DNA of 64,000 nucleotides from assembly GCF_036226405.1 (NCBI RefSeq), contig NZ_CP108464.1:6820001-6884000 (forward strand), read 5' to 3'. The first letter of the stretch is position 1; the number at the start of each line of letters is the position of its first letter. The DNA is from Streptomyces sp. NBC_01260 (GTDB lineage: Bacteria; Actinomycetota; Actinomycetes; Streptomycetales; Streptomycetaceae). Under the pieces are notes generated by a model. It searched no databases. It saw only the letters and a list, made by a program, of their open reading frames with translations, and was not told where the DNA came from. The position numbers and the translations under genes were made by a program. This document shows positions 18,912-28,190 of the stretch, piece by piece.

Positions 18912-20381
18912 ATGAACGACCAGATTCACTCCGGCGGCTCGGACCACGAGCACGGAGCGCTTGGCGATGCCGAGTACGCGGAGTTCATGGAGCTCGCCGC
19001 GCAGGAGGGGTTCGACCCCGAGGACGTCGAGGGCGCCATCGGTGAGGCCGGTCACGGACCGCTTCCCGCTCTCGCCGTCGTCGGCCGCCCCAACGTCGGC
19101 AAGTCGACGCTGGTGAACCGGATCATCGGCCGTCGTGAGGCCGTCGTCCAGGACAAGCCCGGCGTCACCCGTGACCGCGTCAGCTACGAGGCCGAATGGG
19201 CGGGCCGCCGCTTCAAGGTCGTCGACACCGGCGGCTGGGAGCAGGACGTGCTGGGGCTGGACGCCTCCGTCGCCGCTCAGGCCGAGTACGCGATCGAGAT
19301 GGCCGACGCGGTCGTCTTCGTCGTCGACTCCACCGTCGGCGCCACCGACACCGACGAGGCCGTAGTCAAGCTGCTGCGCCGGTCCGGCAAGCCCGTCGTG
19401 CTCTGCGCCAACAAGGTCGACGGACAGAGCGGCGAGGCGGACGCCACCGCGCTCTGGTCGCTCGGCCTCGGCCAGCCGCACCCGGTCTCCTCGCTGCACG
19501 GCCGCGGCACCGGCGACATGCTGGACGCCGTCCTGGAGGCGCTCCCCGAGGCGCCCGCGCAGTCGTTCGGCACCGCCGTCGGCGGCCCGCGCCGCATCGC
19601 GCTGATCGGCCGCCCCAACGTCGGCAAGTCCTCGCTGCTGAACAAGGTGGCCAACGAGGACCGGGTCGTCGTCAACGAGCAGGCCGGCACCACCCGTGAC
19701 CCGGTCGATGAGCTGATCACGCTCGGCGGCATCACCTGGAAGTTCATCGACACTGCCGGTATCCGGCGCCGGGTCCACCTCCAGGAGGGCGCGGACTACT
19801 ACGCCTCGCTGCGTACCGCGGCCGCCGTGGAGAAGGCCGAGGTCGCCGTGATCCTGATCGACTCCAGTGAGTCGATCAGCGTCCAGGACCAGCGCATCGT
19901 GACCATGGCCGTCGAGGCGGGCCGTGCGATCGTTGTCGCCTTCAACAAGTGGGACACCCTCGACGAAGAGCGCCGCTACTACCTGGAGCGCGAGATCGAG
20001 ACGGAGCTTGCGCAGGTCGCGTGGGCCCCGCGGGTCAATGTCTCGGCCCTCACCGGCCGCCACATGGAGAAGCTGGTCCCGGCGATCGAGACCGCGCTGG
20101 ACGGCTGGGAGACCCGTGTTCCGACGGGCCGGCTGAACGCGTTCCTCGGCGAGATCGTCGCCTCCCACCCGCACCCGATCCGTGGCGGCAAGCAGCCCCG
20201 TATCCTCTTCGGCACCCAGGCGGGCACCAAGCCGCCGCGGTTCGTGCTCTTCGCCTCGGGCTTCCTGGAGCACGGCTACCGGCGCTTCGTCGAGCGCCGG
20301 CTGCGCGAGGAGTTCGGCTTCGAGGGCACTCCGATCCACATCTCGGTGCGGGTCCGCGAGAAGCGCGGCCGCAACAAGTAG
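18912..20381 (+). CDS. der: Ribosome biogenesis GTPase Der (EngA)
   Basis: Essential double GTPase in 50S assembly. 489 aa from ATG 18912 with AAGAGGA nine bases upstream; the open frame continues upstream but without an SD. Two G domains in tandem: first P-loop [12 protein letters not shown] (about residue 58), with DTGGWE and NKVDG. The second is [12 protein letters not shown] (about 232), with DTAGIRRR and NKWD. It ends with the KH-like domain ([10 protein letters not shown]). An acidic N-terminal extension of about 50 residues is typical of actinobacterial Der. Confidence 0.96.
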   Translation: MNDQIHSGGSDHEHGALGDAEYAEFMELAAQEGFDPEDVEGAIGEAGHGPLPALAVVGRPNVGKSTLVNRIIGRREAVVQDKPGVTRDRVSYEAEWAGRRFKVVDTGGWEQDVLGLDASVAAQAEYAIEMADAVVFVVDSTVGATDTDEAVVKLLRRSGKPVVLCANKVDGQSGEADATALWSLGLGQPHPVSSLHGRGTGDMLDAVLEALPEAPAQSFGTAVGGPRRIALIGRPNVGKSSLLNKVANEDRVVVNEQAGTTRDPVDELITLGGITWKFIDTAGIRRRVHLQEGADYYASLRTAAAVEKAEVAVILIDSSESISVQDQRIVTMAVEAGRAIVVAFNKWDTLDEERRYYLEREIETELAQVAWAPRVNVSALTGRHMEKLVPAIETALDGWETRVPTGRLNAFLGEIVASHPHPIRGGKQPRILFGTQAGTKPPRFVLFASGFLEHGYRRFVERRLREEFGFEGTPIHISVRVREKRGRNK

Positions 20382-20452
20382 GCAGCAGATGACGCGGTCC
20401 CGGCGCGCGAGCGCCCGGGCCGGGCTCCGGGCTTCACGGAGCCCCGGACATG

Positions 20453-20497
20453 ACGGAGCCCCGGACCACTCGTTCTCCGAGTGGTCCGGGGCTCCGT
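20453..20497 (+). terminator. Bidirectional terminator between der and the opposing hypothetical gene
   Basis: Perfect 20-bp stem (20453-20472 with 20478-20497, starting ACGGAGCCCCGG), loop TTCTC. It ends 8 bases from the stop of the convergent gene, so it probably serves both. Confidence 0.85.
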
Positions 20498-20504
20498 CGT
20501 GCGG

Positions 20505-20939
20505 TCAGGCTCCGCGGGAGCCCGGCGGCAGCGCGGCCTGGACCCGGCCCGCGTGCCGCCCCACCCGCTTCCAGGAGCCGAGGCTCCCGGTGTGCGTACC
20601 GGGGCTGCCGCTGCCGTGCCCGGCTGCCCCGCCCGTGCCACCGGACGCTCCCGCTCCGCCGTGAGCCGAGTGACCGCTCAGCGGGGCGCGGGAGCCGAAG
20701 AACCCGCTGCCGAAACTCGGAAGCCCCAGGCTCTCCTCCCCGCTCCGGTCACCCGGCAACGCCCTGAACGACCGGCGGTACTCGGAGTACAGCGCGTCGT
20801 AGATCGGGGTGCGGGACGGGCCACCCGATGGGTCCTGCGCGGGACGCATGGCAGGGATCGGGCTCGGACGCTGGTGGGAGGGGTCGTATGAGTGCACGTA
20901 TGTGCCAACGACCCCACCGCCCGTCGGATGCGGGCCCAC
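20505..20939 (-). CDS. Conserved hypothetical protein, Gly/Ser/His-rich C-terminus
   Basis: 144 aa; not recognised as any known family. The N-terminal half contains GTYVHSYDPSHQRPSPIPAM and PIYDALYSEYRRSFRALPGD, whose aromatic and charged pattern looks like a genuine conserved segment. The second half (about 75-130) is low-complexity GASGGTGGAAGHGSG. Start ATG 20939 is approximate: it has no clear SD, and a GTG at 20897 is possible. It converges on der and shares its terminator. Just upstream lies the 168-bp inverted-repeat element. Confidence 0.6.
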   Translation of the reverse strand: MGPHPTGGGVVGTYVHSYDPSHQRPSPIPAMRPAQDPSGGPSRTPIYDALYSEYRRSFRALPGDRSGEESLGLPSFGSGFFGSRAPLSGHSAHGGAGASGGTGGAAGHGSGSPGTHTGSLGSWKRVGRHAGRVQAALPPGSRGA

Positions 20940-20958
20940 CGGAGAAATAGCTGTTCGC

Positions 20959-21126
20959 CTAAGGGCTGTCCCGCAATTCCTGGCGGATCAGCGCGCGGCG
21001 TCAGATGCGGTGCATCGCAAGGCGGAGGGGCGTCCGCATACTGGATGTATGTGGACGTTCCGACAACGCGGCGAGGTGCCGTAGCTGTCGTCGCGCGCCC
21101 GCCGGGAATTGCGGGACAGCCCTTAG
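20959..21126. repeat. 168-bp inverted-repeat element, MITE-like
   Basis: Bounded by perfect 22-bp inverted repeats: 20959-20980 (CTAAGGGCTGTCCCGCAATT plus CC) and 21105-21126. The interior is also self-complementary in part; for example CGTCCgCATAC and GTATGtGGACG flank TGGAT at the centre, so the whole unit can fold into one long imperfect hairpin. No protein-coding frame is convincing. I recall very similar sequences scattered in other Streptomyces genomes, which would make it a non-autonomous mobile element; this must be checked by search. Confidence 0.7.
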
Positions 21127-21221
21127 GGCGTGCCGGTAAACAACTTGCTGTCGAACACCCTGCTTGAGCAGCGGTGTCAAGGGCTACAACACGCAAGTTA
21201 ATGCTCTGCACGCCCTTAGGG
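21120..21221. repeat. Second, abutting inverted repeat of about 100 bp
   Basis: CCCTTAGGGCGTGC (21120-21133) and GCACGCCCTTAGGG (21208-21221) match as an inverted repeat at 13 of 14 positions. Inside it AACTTG (21142-21147) pairs with CAAGTT (21194-21199). It shares its left end with the right end of the 168-bp element, so the two are either nested or parts of one composite repeat. Confidence 0.5.
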
Positions 21222-21243
21222 AGCCCGGGGTGCGCGGACACGG

Positions 21244-22074
21244 TCAGGTACCGGCCAGCGGCATCGCCGCCGCGACCAGGATTCCGCTCGCCGAGGCCTT
21301 CTCCAGCGCATCGCGCAGCAGGTCCTCGCGGGGCTGCTGGCCGATCGAACCGGCCGGGGCGGCGTAGAGGAGCACGGTCTGCGACTTGTTGGCCGCGGTC
21401 CGCCAGCCCTCGGTCACCTGGAGGGGCGCGTGGGCCTGCCACCAGGCCACCGGGGCGCCACCGCCGGTGCCCGGCTGGAGCACCGCGTGCAGCTGTCCCA
21501 TGGCGAGCAGGATCGACCAGCCGTGCAGCACCTCGGGGACCTGATCCATCCGCTGGACCGGGTGGAAGCCCTGCTCCAGCAGCAACTGCAGGAACTCGTC
21601 GCCTCCGCTGCCGTCCGTGCCGGGCCGGGCGATCGGCCCGGTCGGTTCGACGACCAGGGCCGGGTGAAGCTCGTCGTCGATCAGGACGAGACCGCTGGTG
21701 ATCCCCAGCACGGCCTGCTCGGGGCCCAGCCGGTCCTCGGCCTCCTGTTCGTTTCCGGTGATGCTGCGCACGGCTCCCTGCAACTGCTCCTCGGCGACCT
21801 GGACGACCTGGGAGGGGATGCAGGTCGCGTGGGCGAAGGCGAGGACCGCGGTCTCGTCGCCGACGAACAGCACCGTGCTGGTGCGTTCCTGCTCGGAGTC
21901 GCCGGGGGTGCGGCAGGAGGTGCAGTCGTAGCTGCCGGGGGCGTTGTCGCCGACGAGCAGCCGGTCGGCTTCGGCGTCGCCGATCTCGGCGCGTACGTCC
22001 TCGCTGACGTCGAGCATGCGCGGCACGGGTGGCTCCTCGAACTCGGTACGTGCGCCGGGCGGTTCCCGGCTCAT
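21244..22074 (-). CDS. Conserved hypothetical protein with a central CxxC
   Basis: 276 aa from ATG 22074. The frame is open to a TTG at 22167 and no start has a clear SD. Product not recognised. Visible features: PVPRMLDVSEDVRAEIG, then YDCTSCRTPGD with a CxxC that could bind metal, then TAVLAFAHATCIPSQVV. The C-terminal part (WRTAANKSQTVLLYAAPAGS) is well-structured. No signal peptide or membrane segment, so probably cytoplasmic. Codon bias is typical of a real gene throughout. Confidence 0.7.
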   Translation of the reverse strand: MSREPPGARTEFEEPPVPRMLDVSEDVRAEIGDAEADRLLVGDNAPGSYDCTSCRTPGDSEQERTSTVLFVGDETAVLAFAHATCIPSQVVQVAEEQLQGAVRSITGNEQEAEDRLGPEQAVLGITSGLVLIDDELHPALVVEPTGPIARPGTDGSGGDEFLQLLLEQGFHPVQRMDQVPEVLHGWSILLAMGQLHAVLQPGTGGGAPVAWWQAHAPLQVTEGWRTAANKSQTVLLYAAPAGSIGQQPREDLLRDALEKASASGILVAAAMPLAGT

Positions 22075-22167
22075 GAAGAAGACAACGGGTGAGCCGCTGC
22101 CGGGGTCACGCGAGAAGGCGAACGGAATCGAACCGGGGAGCCGGCCGGTTCGGCGATACACGGACAA

Positions 22168-22685
22168 GTCAGGAAATCGAGGAGCGTGGGATGCGGCCGC
22201 TGCCCGTGGATGAAGCGGTGCCCGCAGGGAGGCAACGGCGCCCGTGCCGTCCCCGGGCGGCGGTGCCCGCAGCGGCTGCTCCGATGCCGGAAAGCGGGTG
22301 ATTCGGGTCGTCCGCTATACGGGCGGAACCGTACGGCCGAGTCGGTCCGATGGTGTGGATATTGTGAGCATGAGATAAGGGTGCGATAAGGAAGGATGAA
22401 TTCCCGACGGTCCTCTTGCTTACGGGAGGATATTCCGGAGGGAAATCGATGCCGTCGGGCAGCGAATATCCGACCCGTTTTCCGGCCCTCCCTGTTGATC
22501 ATTTTCGGACCGGTGCGATTACTGTGCGTCCGGTTGCGAATCGCCCGTTCGGGTGAGGGAGCGCAGCCGGAACCCGTGTGGTGATCCTGTGACACAAGCG
22601 TGACCGGTGTGGGACGTGAGGATGCCGTGCGACCGGTCGGCGCCCCGGCTACCACCGTCGCCCGGGGCCGCCTACGGTGAGAGGC
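22168..22685. other. Intergenic region without a recognisable gene
   Basis: About 500 bases between a leftward and a rightward gene. Around 22300-22530 it is noticeably AT-richer than its surroundings. I see no convincing coding frame, tRNA or repeat. It presumably carries promoters for both neighbours. Confidence 0.5.
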
Positions 22686-22901
22686 ATGGCACCCATACCG
22701 ACTCCTTCCGCCCAGCCCGACGACTCACCCGGCACGTATGTCGGCCTCACCGCCGAGACCGCCGAACAGCGGGCCCGGAAGCGTGGCTGGACCACGGTCA
22801 GAGCCCTGCCGCCGGGCACCGTCATCACCATGGAGTTCCAGGGCGGCCGGATCAACTTCGAGGTCGACGGCGGCGCCGTGAAGCGCTGCTGGATCGGCTG
22901 A
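22686..22901 (+). CDS. Small I78-family peptidase-inhibitor-like protein
   Basis: 71 aa from ATG 22686. The sequence GLTAETAEQRARKRGW, then TVRALPPGTVITMEFQGGRI and NFEVDGGAVKRCWIG, resembles the proteinase inhibitor I78 family: a small fold with an exposed loop, related to potato inhibitor I. No signal peptide is evident, so the target would be intracellular or export is non-classical. A single gene ended by a strong hairpin. Inhibitory activity is inferred only. Confidence 0.75.
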   Translation: MAPIPTPSAQPDDSPGTYVGLTAETAEQRARKRGWTTVRALPPGTVITMEFQGGRINFEVDGGAVKRCWIG

Positions 22902-22990
22902 GGCCCCGGTAACGGCCCCGTACGGCCCGGGGCCGGCCCCGGGTGAGGCCCCGGCCCGCCCGGACCGGCGCGGACGCTTCCCGGCCGCAT

Positions 22991-23036
22991 CGCATGGGTG
23001 AAGGCCCCGACCGGAGTCGGGGCCTTCACCCATGCG
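22991..23036. terminator. Bidirectional terminator
   Basis: Perfect 21-bp stem (22991-23011 with 23016-23036, starting CGCATGGGTGAAGG), loop CGGA. Lies between the I78 gene (+) and the PAP2 gene (-), both of which end towards it. Confidence 0.85.
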
Positions 23037-23078
23037 GGGGAGCGGCTGTGCGTACCGCCCCCCCGCCACTCGTAGGGG

Positions 23079-24119
23079 TCAGCCGCCCGCCACCGGCCGG
23101 GCCGGCGCCGTGCCGCCGCGCGGTGTGCGGTCCGCGTGCGGCGGGCGGCGGCTGCCGGCCGGGGTGACCGGGGTGCGTTCCGAGCGCACCGCGTGGACCT
23201 GGTGCACGGGAGGTGCGGTGTGGGCGCGCGGGCGGCTGCCCGCGGCCGTGGCCACCGCCGCCTGGCGGCTGCCCGCGCCGACCGGTTCGCGGACCGGGCT
23301 CTGGGCCGCGGTCCCGCCCATGGCCGGCTGCCCGGCCGGGACCGGCCGGGGACCGCCTGCTGCGACGGGCGGGGCCGGTACGAGCCTGCTGTGGGCGCTC
23401 AGCCGCTCGCGGGCGGCGAAGATCCAGTTCTCGGCCCGGGTGATCAGCGGCTCGACCCACGGCAGGCCGAGCAGGATCAGCAGACCCGCCGCCCAGCCGA
23501 GCACCACATCGCTGAGCCAGTGCGTACCGAGGTAGACGGTCGTCAGGCCGACGCCGAGCGACACGACAGCGGACATCGCCGACAGATAGCGCCTGGCTCG
23601 CGGGGTGGCGGCCAGGTAGGCAAGGATTCCCCAGGTCACAACCGCGTTGGCGGTGTGCCCGGACGGAAATATATCGCCGCCGGCGAAGAGTTCGGCCGAG
23701 CCGATCTGCGTCGCGTAGTGCGGGCCGAGCCGGCCGAGGCCGTACTTGACCGCCCCCACCGTCGCGTTGAGCAGCAGCAGTGAGGCGCCCAGCGTCAGCA
23801 GCGGGCGCAGGGTGTGCTGCCGCCAGGAGCGCCAGCCGAGCCAGCAGGCGACCATGACGGCCGTGGGCCCGCGCTGACCGAGTACGACGTAGTAGTCGAG
23901 GAAGGCATGGATCCCGGGCCACTGCTGGTACGGCCGGAAGAGCATGACCTTCCAGTCCAGGGTCACCAGCCAGGACGACATGAGCACGGCAATGACGATG
24001 GCGAGATAGAACGCCAACGTCCCGCCGAAGAGAGCGATGCGGTGACGGCTCATCCGCGGTGTCTCTATCTTCGGCGGTTCCGGCTCCCGGTCCAGGCGGG
24101 CAAAGATGTCGGTACGCAC
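23079..24119 (-). CDS. PAP2-superfamily membrane phosphatase
   Basis: 346 aa, GTG start. Likely hydrolyses a lipid phosphate (phosphatidate or an isoprenyl diphosphate) at the membrane. About six hydrophobic helices span residues 28-235. PAP2 motifs: KYGLGRLGP, PSGHTANAV with the catalytic His, and TTVYLGTHWLSD with the second His and Asp. The usual Arg just before the third motif (SRxxxxxH) is Thr here. Residues about 240-346 are a Pro/Ala/Arg-rich tail, presumably cytoplasmic and disordered. Confidence 0.87.
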   Translation of the reverse strand: MRTDIFARLDREPEPPKIETPRMSRHRIALFGGTLAFYLAIVIAVLMSSWLVTLDWKVMLFRPYQQWPGIHAFLDYYVVLGQRGPTAVMVACWLGWRSWRQHTLRPLLTLGASLLLLNATVGAVKYGLGRLGPHYATQIGSAELFAGGDIFPSGHTANAVVTWGILAYLAATPRARRYLSAMSAVVSLGVGLTTVYLGTHWLSDVVLGWAAGLLILLGLPWVEPLITRAENWIFAARERLSAHSRLVPAPPVAAGGPRPVPAGQPAMGGTAAQSPVREPVGAGSRQAAVATAAGSRPRAHTAPPVHQVHAVRSERTPVTPAGSRRPPHADRTPRGGTAPARPVAGG

Positions 24120-24674
24120 CCAATCGACGTTACAGCGAGTGAGTGGGTGACTTGGTCGATCCGGCCGCTTTGTGATGACGATGTGATGTGGACTATGTCT
24201 CAGCGCGGCCGGATTTCCTGAGCCTCCGAAGAATCCCGGATTCCTTCCGTTCTCTTTCTTTGGCGGTCGCGTCGGAAGGGTTTTTGGATATTGACGGAAA
24301 AGCGCACGGGATGCCGAAGCGTATTTAACGGGAGCTTCCGGGAAGTCGAACGGACGGTACCCGTCCGGTTACTCGATGACTTCACCCGCCGTCCGGCGAG
24401 CGGTCCGCGACGCCCCCGGAGCCCGGCGTGCGCGCCGCCGAACGGTCGGTCTCCGCAGGTCATCAGGGGTCTCCGGGCGGGCCCTGTCGACGGGAAGCAG
24501 TGGCGTACACCACAGTCGGAGGCTGTCGGCGGTATGAGATGGGCCACGTGTAGCCCTGCCGAACTCGCGTACGCTGACGCATCACTCGCCCGTCGATGCC
24601 GGGCCCGGAGGGACAGCGGACGCTGAATCCCCAGGGGCCTGCCGAGCGCGAGGGATCTTTTGGGAGGTAGATGC
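24120..24674. other. Divergent intergenic region between PAP2 and MFS genes
   Basis: 555 bases with no convincing gene. It includes an AT-richer block (24240-24330) with TTGACG at 24291-24296 but no -10 at suitable spacing. Expected to hold promoters for both flanking genes. Confidence 0.5.
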
Positions 24675-26402
24675 ATGTCCGGGACGACCACAGCCCGAAC
24701 CCGCCTGCGCGCAGCCGCCGACGGTGCCAATCGATGGGTCGTCCTGGTCGTCCTCTGTCTCAGTCTGCTGCTCGTGGCACTCGACGCGACCGTGCTGCAC
24801 GTCGCCGTCCCCGCCGTCACCGAGGACCTGCGGCCCAGCGCCGTCGGCCTGCTGTGGATCGTGGACGCGTATCCGCTGGTCTGCGCCTCACTGCTGATCC
24901 TCTTCGGTACTCTCGGTGACCGGGTCGGGCGGCGGCGCATCCTGCTGCTCGGCTACGCGCTCTTCGGGGTCGCCTCCGCCGTCGCCGCCATGGCCGACAG
25001 CGCGGGCGTGCTCATCGCGGCCCGGGCCCTGCTCGGCGTCGGCGGCGCGATGATCATGCCGGCCACCCTGTCGATCCTGCGCCAGGTCTTCCCGGACCGG
25101 CGCGAGCGGGCCGTGGCGATCGGCGTGTGGTCCGCGGTCGCCGCGGTCGGCGCCGCCACCGGACCGGTCATCGGCGGCTTCCTCGTCGAGCACTTCTGGT
25201 GGGGCTCGGTCTTCCTGATCAACATCCCGCTGATGGCCCTGATCCTTCCGATCGGCCGGCTGCTGCTCCCGGAGTCCCGGGGCAGCGACGACGGCCCCTG
25301 GGACGTGCTCGGCGCGCTGATGGCCGCGGCCGGTGTGCTCGGTGTGGTCCTGGGCGTGAAGCGGGCGGGCACCGGCGAGGGACTCCTCGGACCGGCCACG
25401 CTCGCGCCCCTGCTGATCGGGACCGCACTCCTCGTCGCGTTCGTCCGCCGCCAGAAGCGGCGCACGCACCCGCTGATCGACATGGGGATGTTCGCCAGGC
25501 CGGCCTTCTCCACCGCGGTGGGCTGCATCGTCCTCGCCATGCTGGCCCTGGTCGGCCTGGAGCTGATCGCCGTCCAGTACCTCCAGCTCGTCCTGGGCCT
25601 CAGCCCGCTGGAGACCGGCCTGCGGCTGCTGCCGCTCACCTTCGCCGCGATGGCGGCGGGCGCCACCGGCTCGCACACCCTGCGCCGGATCGGGCCGCGC
25701 CGGATGGTCGGCTGGGGCTTCGTCCTGACGGCTGCCGCGGTGCTGATGCTGACCGCGATGGGGCAGCACGACCGGCCCGGCCTGCTGACGGTGTCCTTCG
25801 TCGCGCTCGGCTTCGGCCTCCAGTCCACCCTCTTCGGCGCGTACGAGTCGATGCTCAGCGAGGCCCCCGCGGACCGGGCCGGCGGGGCGGCCGCGATCGG
25901 CGAGACCTCGTACCAGCTGGGCGCCGGCATGGGGATCGCGCTGCTCGGCAGTGTCATGAACGCCGCGTACGCCCCGGGCCTCGCGCGGCTCCCCGAAGCG
26001 GGCGTCCCCGCCTCGGCCGGTGCCGCCGCCTCCCACTCGCTCGGCGAGGCCTATCAGGTGGCCGCGCAGCTGGGCGGCCCGCTCGGCCAGGTGCTGCGCT
26101 CCACGGCCCGGCACGCCTTCATCGACGGGCTGCACATCACGCTGCTGGTCAGCGCCGCTCTGCTGCTGCTCGGGGGGCTCGCCGCGCTGCGGCTGCCGCG
26201 GGTGATGGAGTGCCCGCCGGCGCTCTGCGAACCCCGCGAATCCATGGACGGCCGCCAGCCCGCCGAGGCCCGGGAGGGCGAGGATCCCCGCGGTCACCGG
26301 GGCCTCGAAGCGCCGGTGGCGGACCGGCCCAAGGTGCTGCTGCCGCTCCCCGCCGCGCGGCGGCCCGCCGAGGCGACCGGCTCTGGACGCGCGGCACACT
26401 GA
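24675..26402 (+). CDS. MFS transporter, DHA2 family (14-TM drug exporter type)
   Basis: 575 aa from ATG 24675 with GGGAGG seven bases upstream. Proton-driven export of hydrophobic compounds is the usual role. Residues 20-510 are strongly hydrophobic with about 14 segments. Motif A is GDRVGRRRILLLG after the second helix, and the helix-1 signature LDATVLHVAVPAV is typical of the EmrB/QacA group. The C-terminal 65 residues are soluble and charged. No regulator is adjacent. Substrate unknown. Confidence 0.92.
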   Translation: MSGTTTARTRLRAAADGANRWVVLVVLCLSLLLVALDATVLHVAVPAVTEDLRPSAVGLLWIVDAYPLVCASLLILFGTLGDRVGRRRILLLGYALFGVASAVAAMADSAGVLIAARALLGVGGAMIMPATLSILRQVFPDRRERAVAIGVWSAVAAVGAATGPVIGGFLVEHFWWGSVFLINIPLMALILPIGRLLLPESRGSDDGPWDVLGALMAAAGVLGVVLGVKRAGTGEGLLGPATLAPLLIGTALLVAFVRRQKRRTHPLIDMGMFARPAFSTAVGCIVLAMLALVGLELIAVQYLQLVLGLSPLETGLRLLPLTFAAMAAGATGSHTLRRIGPRRMVGWGFVLTAAAVLMLTAMGQHDRPGLLTVSFVALGFGLQSTLFGAYESMLSEAPADRAGGAAAIGETSYQLGAGMGIALLGSVMNAAYAPGLARLPEAGVPASAGAAASHSLGEAYQVAAQLGGPLGQVLRSTARHAFIDGLHITLLVSAALLLLGGLAALRLPRVMECPPALCEPRESMDGRQPAEAREGEDPRGHRGLEAPVADRPKVLLPLPAARRPAEATGSGRAAH

Positions 26403-26426
26403 GTCGTAACGTCAGCACGGCGCCGT

Positions 26427-26443
26427 AACTACCAGTGCTAGTT
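26427..26443. promoter_or_regulatory. Candidate operator palindrome upstream of the acyl-CoA dehydrogenase
   Basis: AACTACCAGTGCTAGTT is a 17-base near-palindrome (mismatches only at the centre and one pair). It lies 55 bases before the acyl-CoA dehydrogenase start and 24 bases after the MFS stop, in an AT-richer patch. The size and symmetry suit a TetR-family site; no such regulator lies next to it. Confidence 0.4.
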
Positions 26444-26498
26444 TTCGGCGTTCCCGTACCGACCTCAGTACCGTGCGAGCCGCCGGAGGCACATCCTC

Positions 26499-27710
26499 AT
26501 GTCCACCGCTCCGTCCTCGAAACTCCCGCCCTTCGACCCCCGCGACCCGATCGGCATCGACGACCTCCTGGGCGCCGAGGATCTCGCGATCCGCGACACC
26601 GTCCGGGCCTGGGCCGCCGACCGGGTCCTGCCGCACATCGCCCAGTGGTACGAGAACGGCGAGCTGCCCGGCATCCGCGAACTGGCCCGCGAACTCGGTT
26701 CGCTCGGGGCCCTTGGCATGTCCCTGGAGGGCTACGGCTGTGCGGGCGCCACCGCCGTGCAGTACGGGCTGGCCTGCCTGGAGCTCGAAGCCGCCGACTC
26801 CGGAATCCGCTCGCTCGTCTCCGTGCAGGGCTCCCTCGCCATGTACGCCATCCACCGCTTCGGCTCCGAGGAGCAGAGGCGACAGTGGCTGCCCGGCATG
26901 GCGGCCGGCGAGATCATCGGCTGCTTCGGCCTCACCGAGCCGGACCACGGCTCCGACCCGGCCGGGATGCGGACCTACGCCAGGCGTGACGGCGAGGACT
27001 GGGTGCTCAGCGGCCGCAAGATGTGGATCACCAACGGCTCGGTCGCCGGGGTCGCCGTCGTCTGGGCGCAGACCGACGAGGGCACCGCGGGCGCCGGTAT
27101 CCGCGGTTTCGTCGTGCCGGCCGGTGCCCCGGGATTCTCCGCACCCGAGATCAGGCACAAATGGTCCCTGCGTGCCTCGGTCACCAGTGAGCTGGTCCTC
27201 GACGAGGTGCGGCTGCCGGCCGATGCCGTGCTGCCCGGCGTCACCGGTCTGCGCGGGCCGCTCAGCTGTCTCAGCCATGCCCGCTACGGCATCGTCTGGG
27301 GAGCCATGGGTGCCGCACGGGCCAGCTTCGAGGCGGCCGTCGACTACGCGCGGACCCGTGAGCAGTTCGGGAAGCCGATCGGCGGCTTCCAGCTCACCCA
27401 GGCCAAGCTCGCCGACATGGCCGTCGAACTCCACAAGGGCATCCTGCTCGCCCACCACCTGGGCCGCCGGATGGACGCGGGCAGCCTCCGCCCGGAACAG
27501 GTCAGCTTCGGGAAGCTGAACAACGTGCGGGAGGCCATCGAGATCTGCCGCACCTCGCGCACGATCCTCGGCGCCAACGGGATCTCGCTGGAGTACCCGG
27601 TGATGCGGCACGCGACGAATCTGGAGTCGGTGCTCACCTACGAAGGAACCGTGGAGATGCACCAGCTGGTGCTGGGCAAGGCGCTCACCGGCCTGGACGC
27701 GTTCCGGTGA
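26499..27710 (+). CDS. Acyl-CoA dehydrogenase, glutaryl-CoA dehydrogenase type
   Basis: FAD-dependent alpha,beta-dehydrogenation; the closest pattern is glutaryl-CoA dehydrogenase, which also decarboxylates to crotonyl-CoA in lysine/tryptophan catabolism. 403 aa. FAD/substrate-site motifs: GCFGLTEPDHGSDPAGM (about 138-154), KMWITNGSVAG and TREQFGKPIGGFQL. The catalytic Glu is in LTYEGTVEMHQLVLG near the C-terminus, matching the GCDH rather than the short-chain type. Monocistronic. Exact substrate not provable here. Confidence 0.87.
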   Translation: MSTAPSSKLPPFDPRDPIGIDDLLGAEDLAIRDTVRAWAADRVLPHIAQWYENGELPGIRELARELGSLGALGMSLEGYGCAGATAVQYGLACLELEAADSGIRSLVSVQGSLAMYAIHRFGSEEQRRQWLPGMAAGEIIGCFGLTEPDHGSDPAGMRTYARRDGEDWVLSGRKMWITNGSVAGVAVVWAQTDEGTAGAGIRGFVVPAGAPGFSAPEIRHKWSLRASVTSELVLDEVRLPADAVLPGVTGLRGPLSCLSHARYGIVWGAMGAARASFEAAVDYARTREQFGKPIGGFQLTQAKLADMAVELHKGILLAHHLGRRMDAGSLRPEQVSFGKLNNVREAIEICRTSRTILGANGISLEYPVMRHATNLESVLTYEGTVEMHQLVLGKALTGLDAFR

Positions 27711-27746
27711 AGGACGGCGACCGGACCGATCCGGTGAGCGCCCCGC

Positions 27747-28190
27747 TCAGCTCTGGTTGAAGAAGCCGTCGGCCGGCCGGCCGGCGGCTTCGCCGCTGAC
27801 CACCTGGGTGTCCGCGGGGGTCAGCAGGAAGACCCGGGTGGCCACGCGGTCGATCGACCCGCGCAGACCGAAGATCAGCCCTGCGGCGAAATCCACCACG
27901 CGCTTGGCGTCGGCGGAGTCCATGGAGGTGAGGTTCATGATCACCGGGACGCCGTCCCGGAAGAGCTCACCGATGCTCCGGGCGTCCCGGAAGCTGTCCG
28001 GGGTCACGGTGGCGATCCGGCGGCCCGTCTCCTGGGCCGCCTCGGACGCCACCTGCACGCGCGGATCGGTCACCCAGGCCTGTCCGGTCCCGGTCCGTGC
28101 ACCCTCGGAGTACTCGTCGTCGTCGTAGTACCGCTCGTCGTTGTCCTCTACGAGGCCCAGCCAGGCACTCGCCTTGCGCACCGATCCCAT
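27747..28190 (-). CDS. sepF: SepF-like cell division protein
   Basis: 147 aa. ATG preceded on the minus strand by GAGAGGAGG. SepF anchors FtsZ to the membrane through an N-terminal amphipathic helix, and streptomycetes keep several copies. Here residues 1-14 ([14 protein letters not shown]) would be that helix. An acidic linker follows ([10 protein letters not shown]), then the C-terminal DUF552 domain ([26 protein letters not shown]). It is outside the dcw cluster, so it is an accessory paralogue. Confidence 0.88.
   Translation of the reverse strand: MGSVRKASAWLGLVEDNDERYYDDDEYSEGARTGTGQAWVTDPRVQVASEAAQETGRRIATVTPDSFRDARSIGELFRDGVPVIMNLTSMDSADAKRVVDFAAGLIFGLRGSIDRVATRVFLLTPADTQVVSGEAAGRPADGFFNQS

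Noticed and set aside
21164..21367. Small plus-strand frame in the inverted-repeat region
   Set aside because: It overlaps the palindromic element and the 3' end of the minus-strand gene; no SD and no coding bias.
22396..22584. Possible 62-codon gene in the AT-richer gap
   Set aside because: The SD-like AAGGAAGG is immediately adjacent to the ATG, composition is not Streptomyces-like and no motif is present.
24291..24327. TTGACG ... TATTTA as a promoter for the MFS gene
   Set aside because: The spacer is 25 bases, too long for a sigma-70-type promoter.
24888..26399. Minus-strand 503-codon frame opposite the MFS gene
   Set aside because: Composition is Gly/Arg/Glu/Gln-rich with no fold or motif; the plus-strand MFS protein with helices and motif A explains the region.
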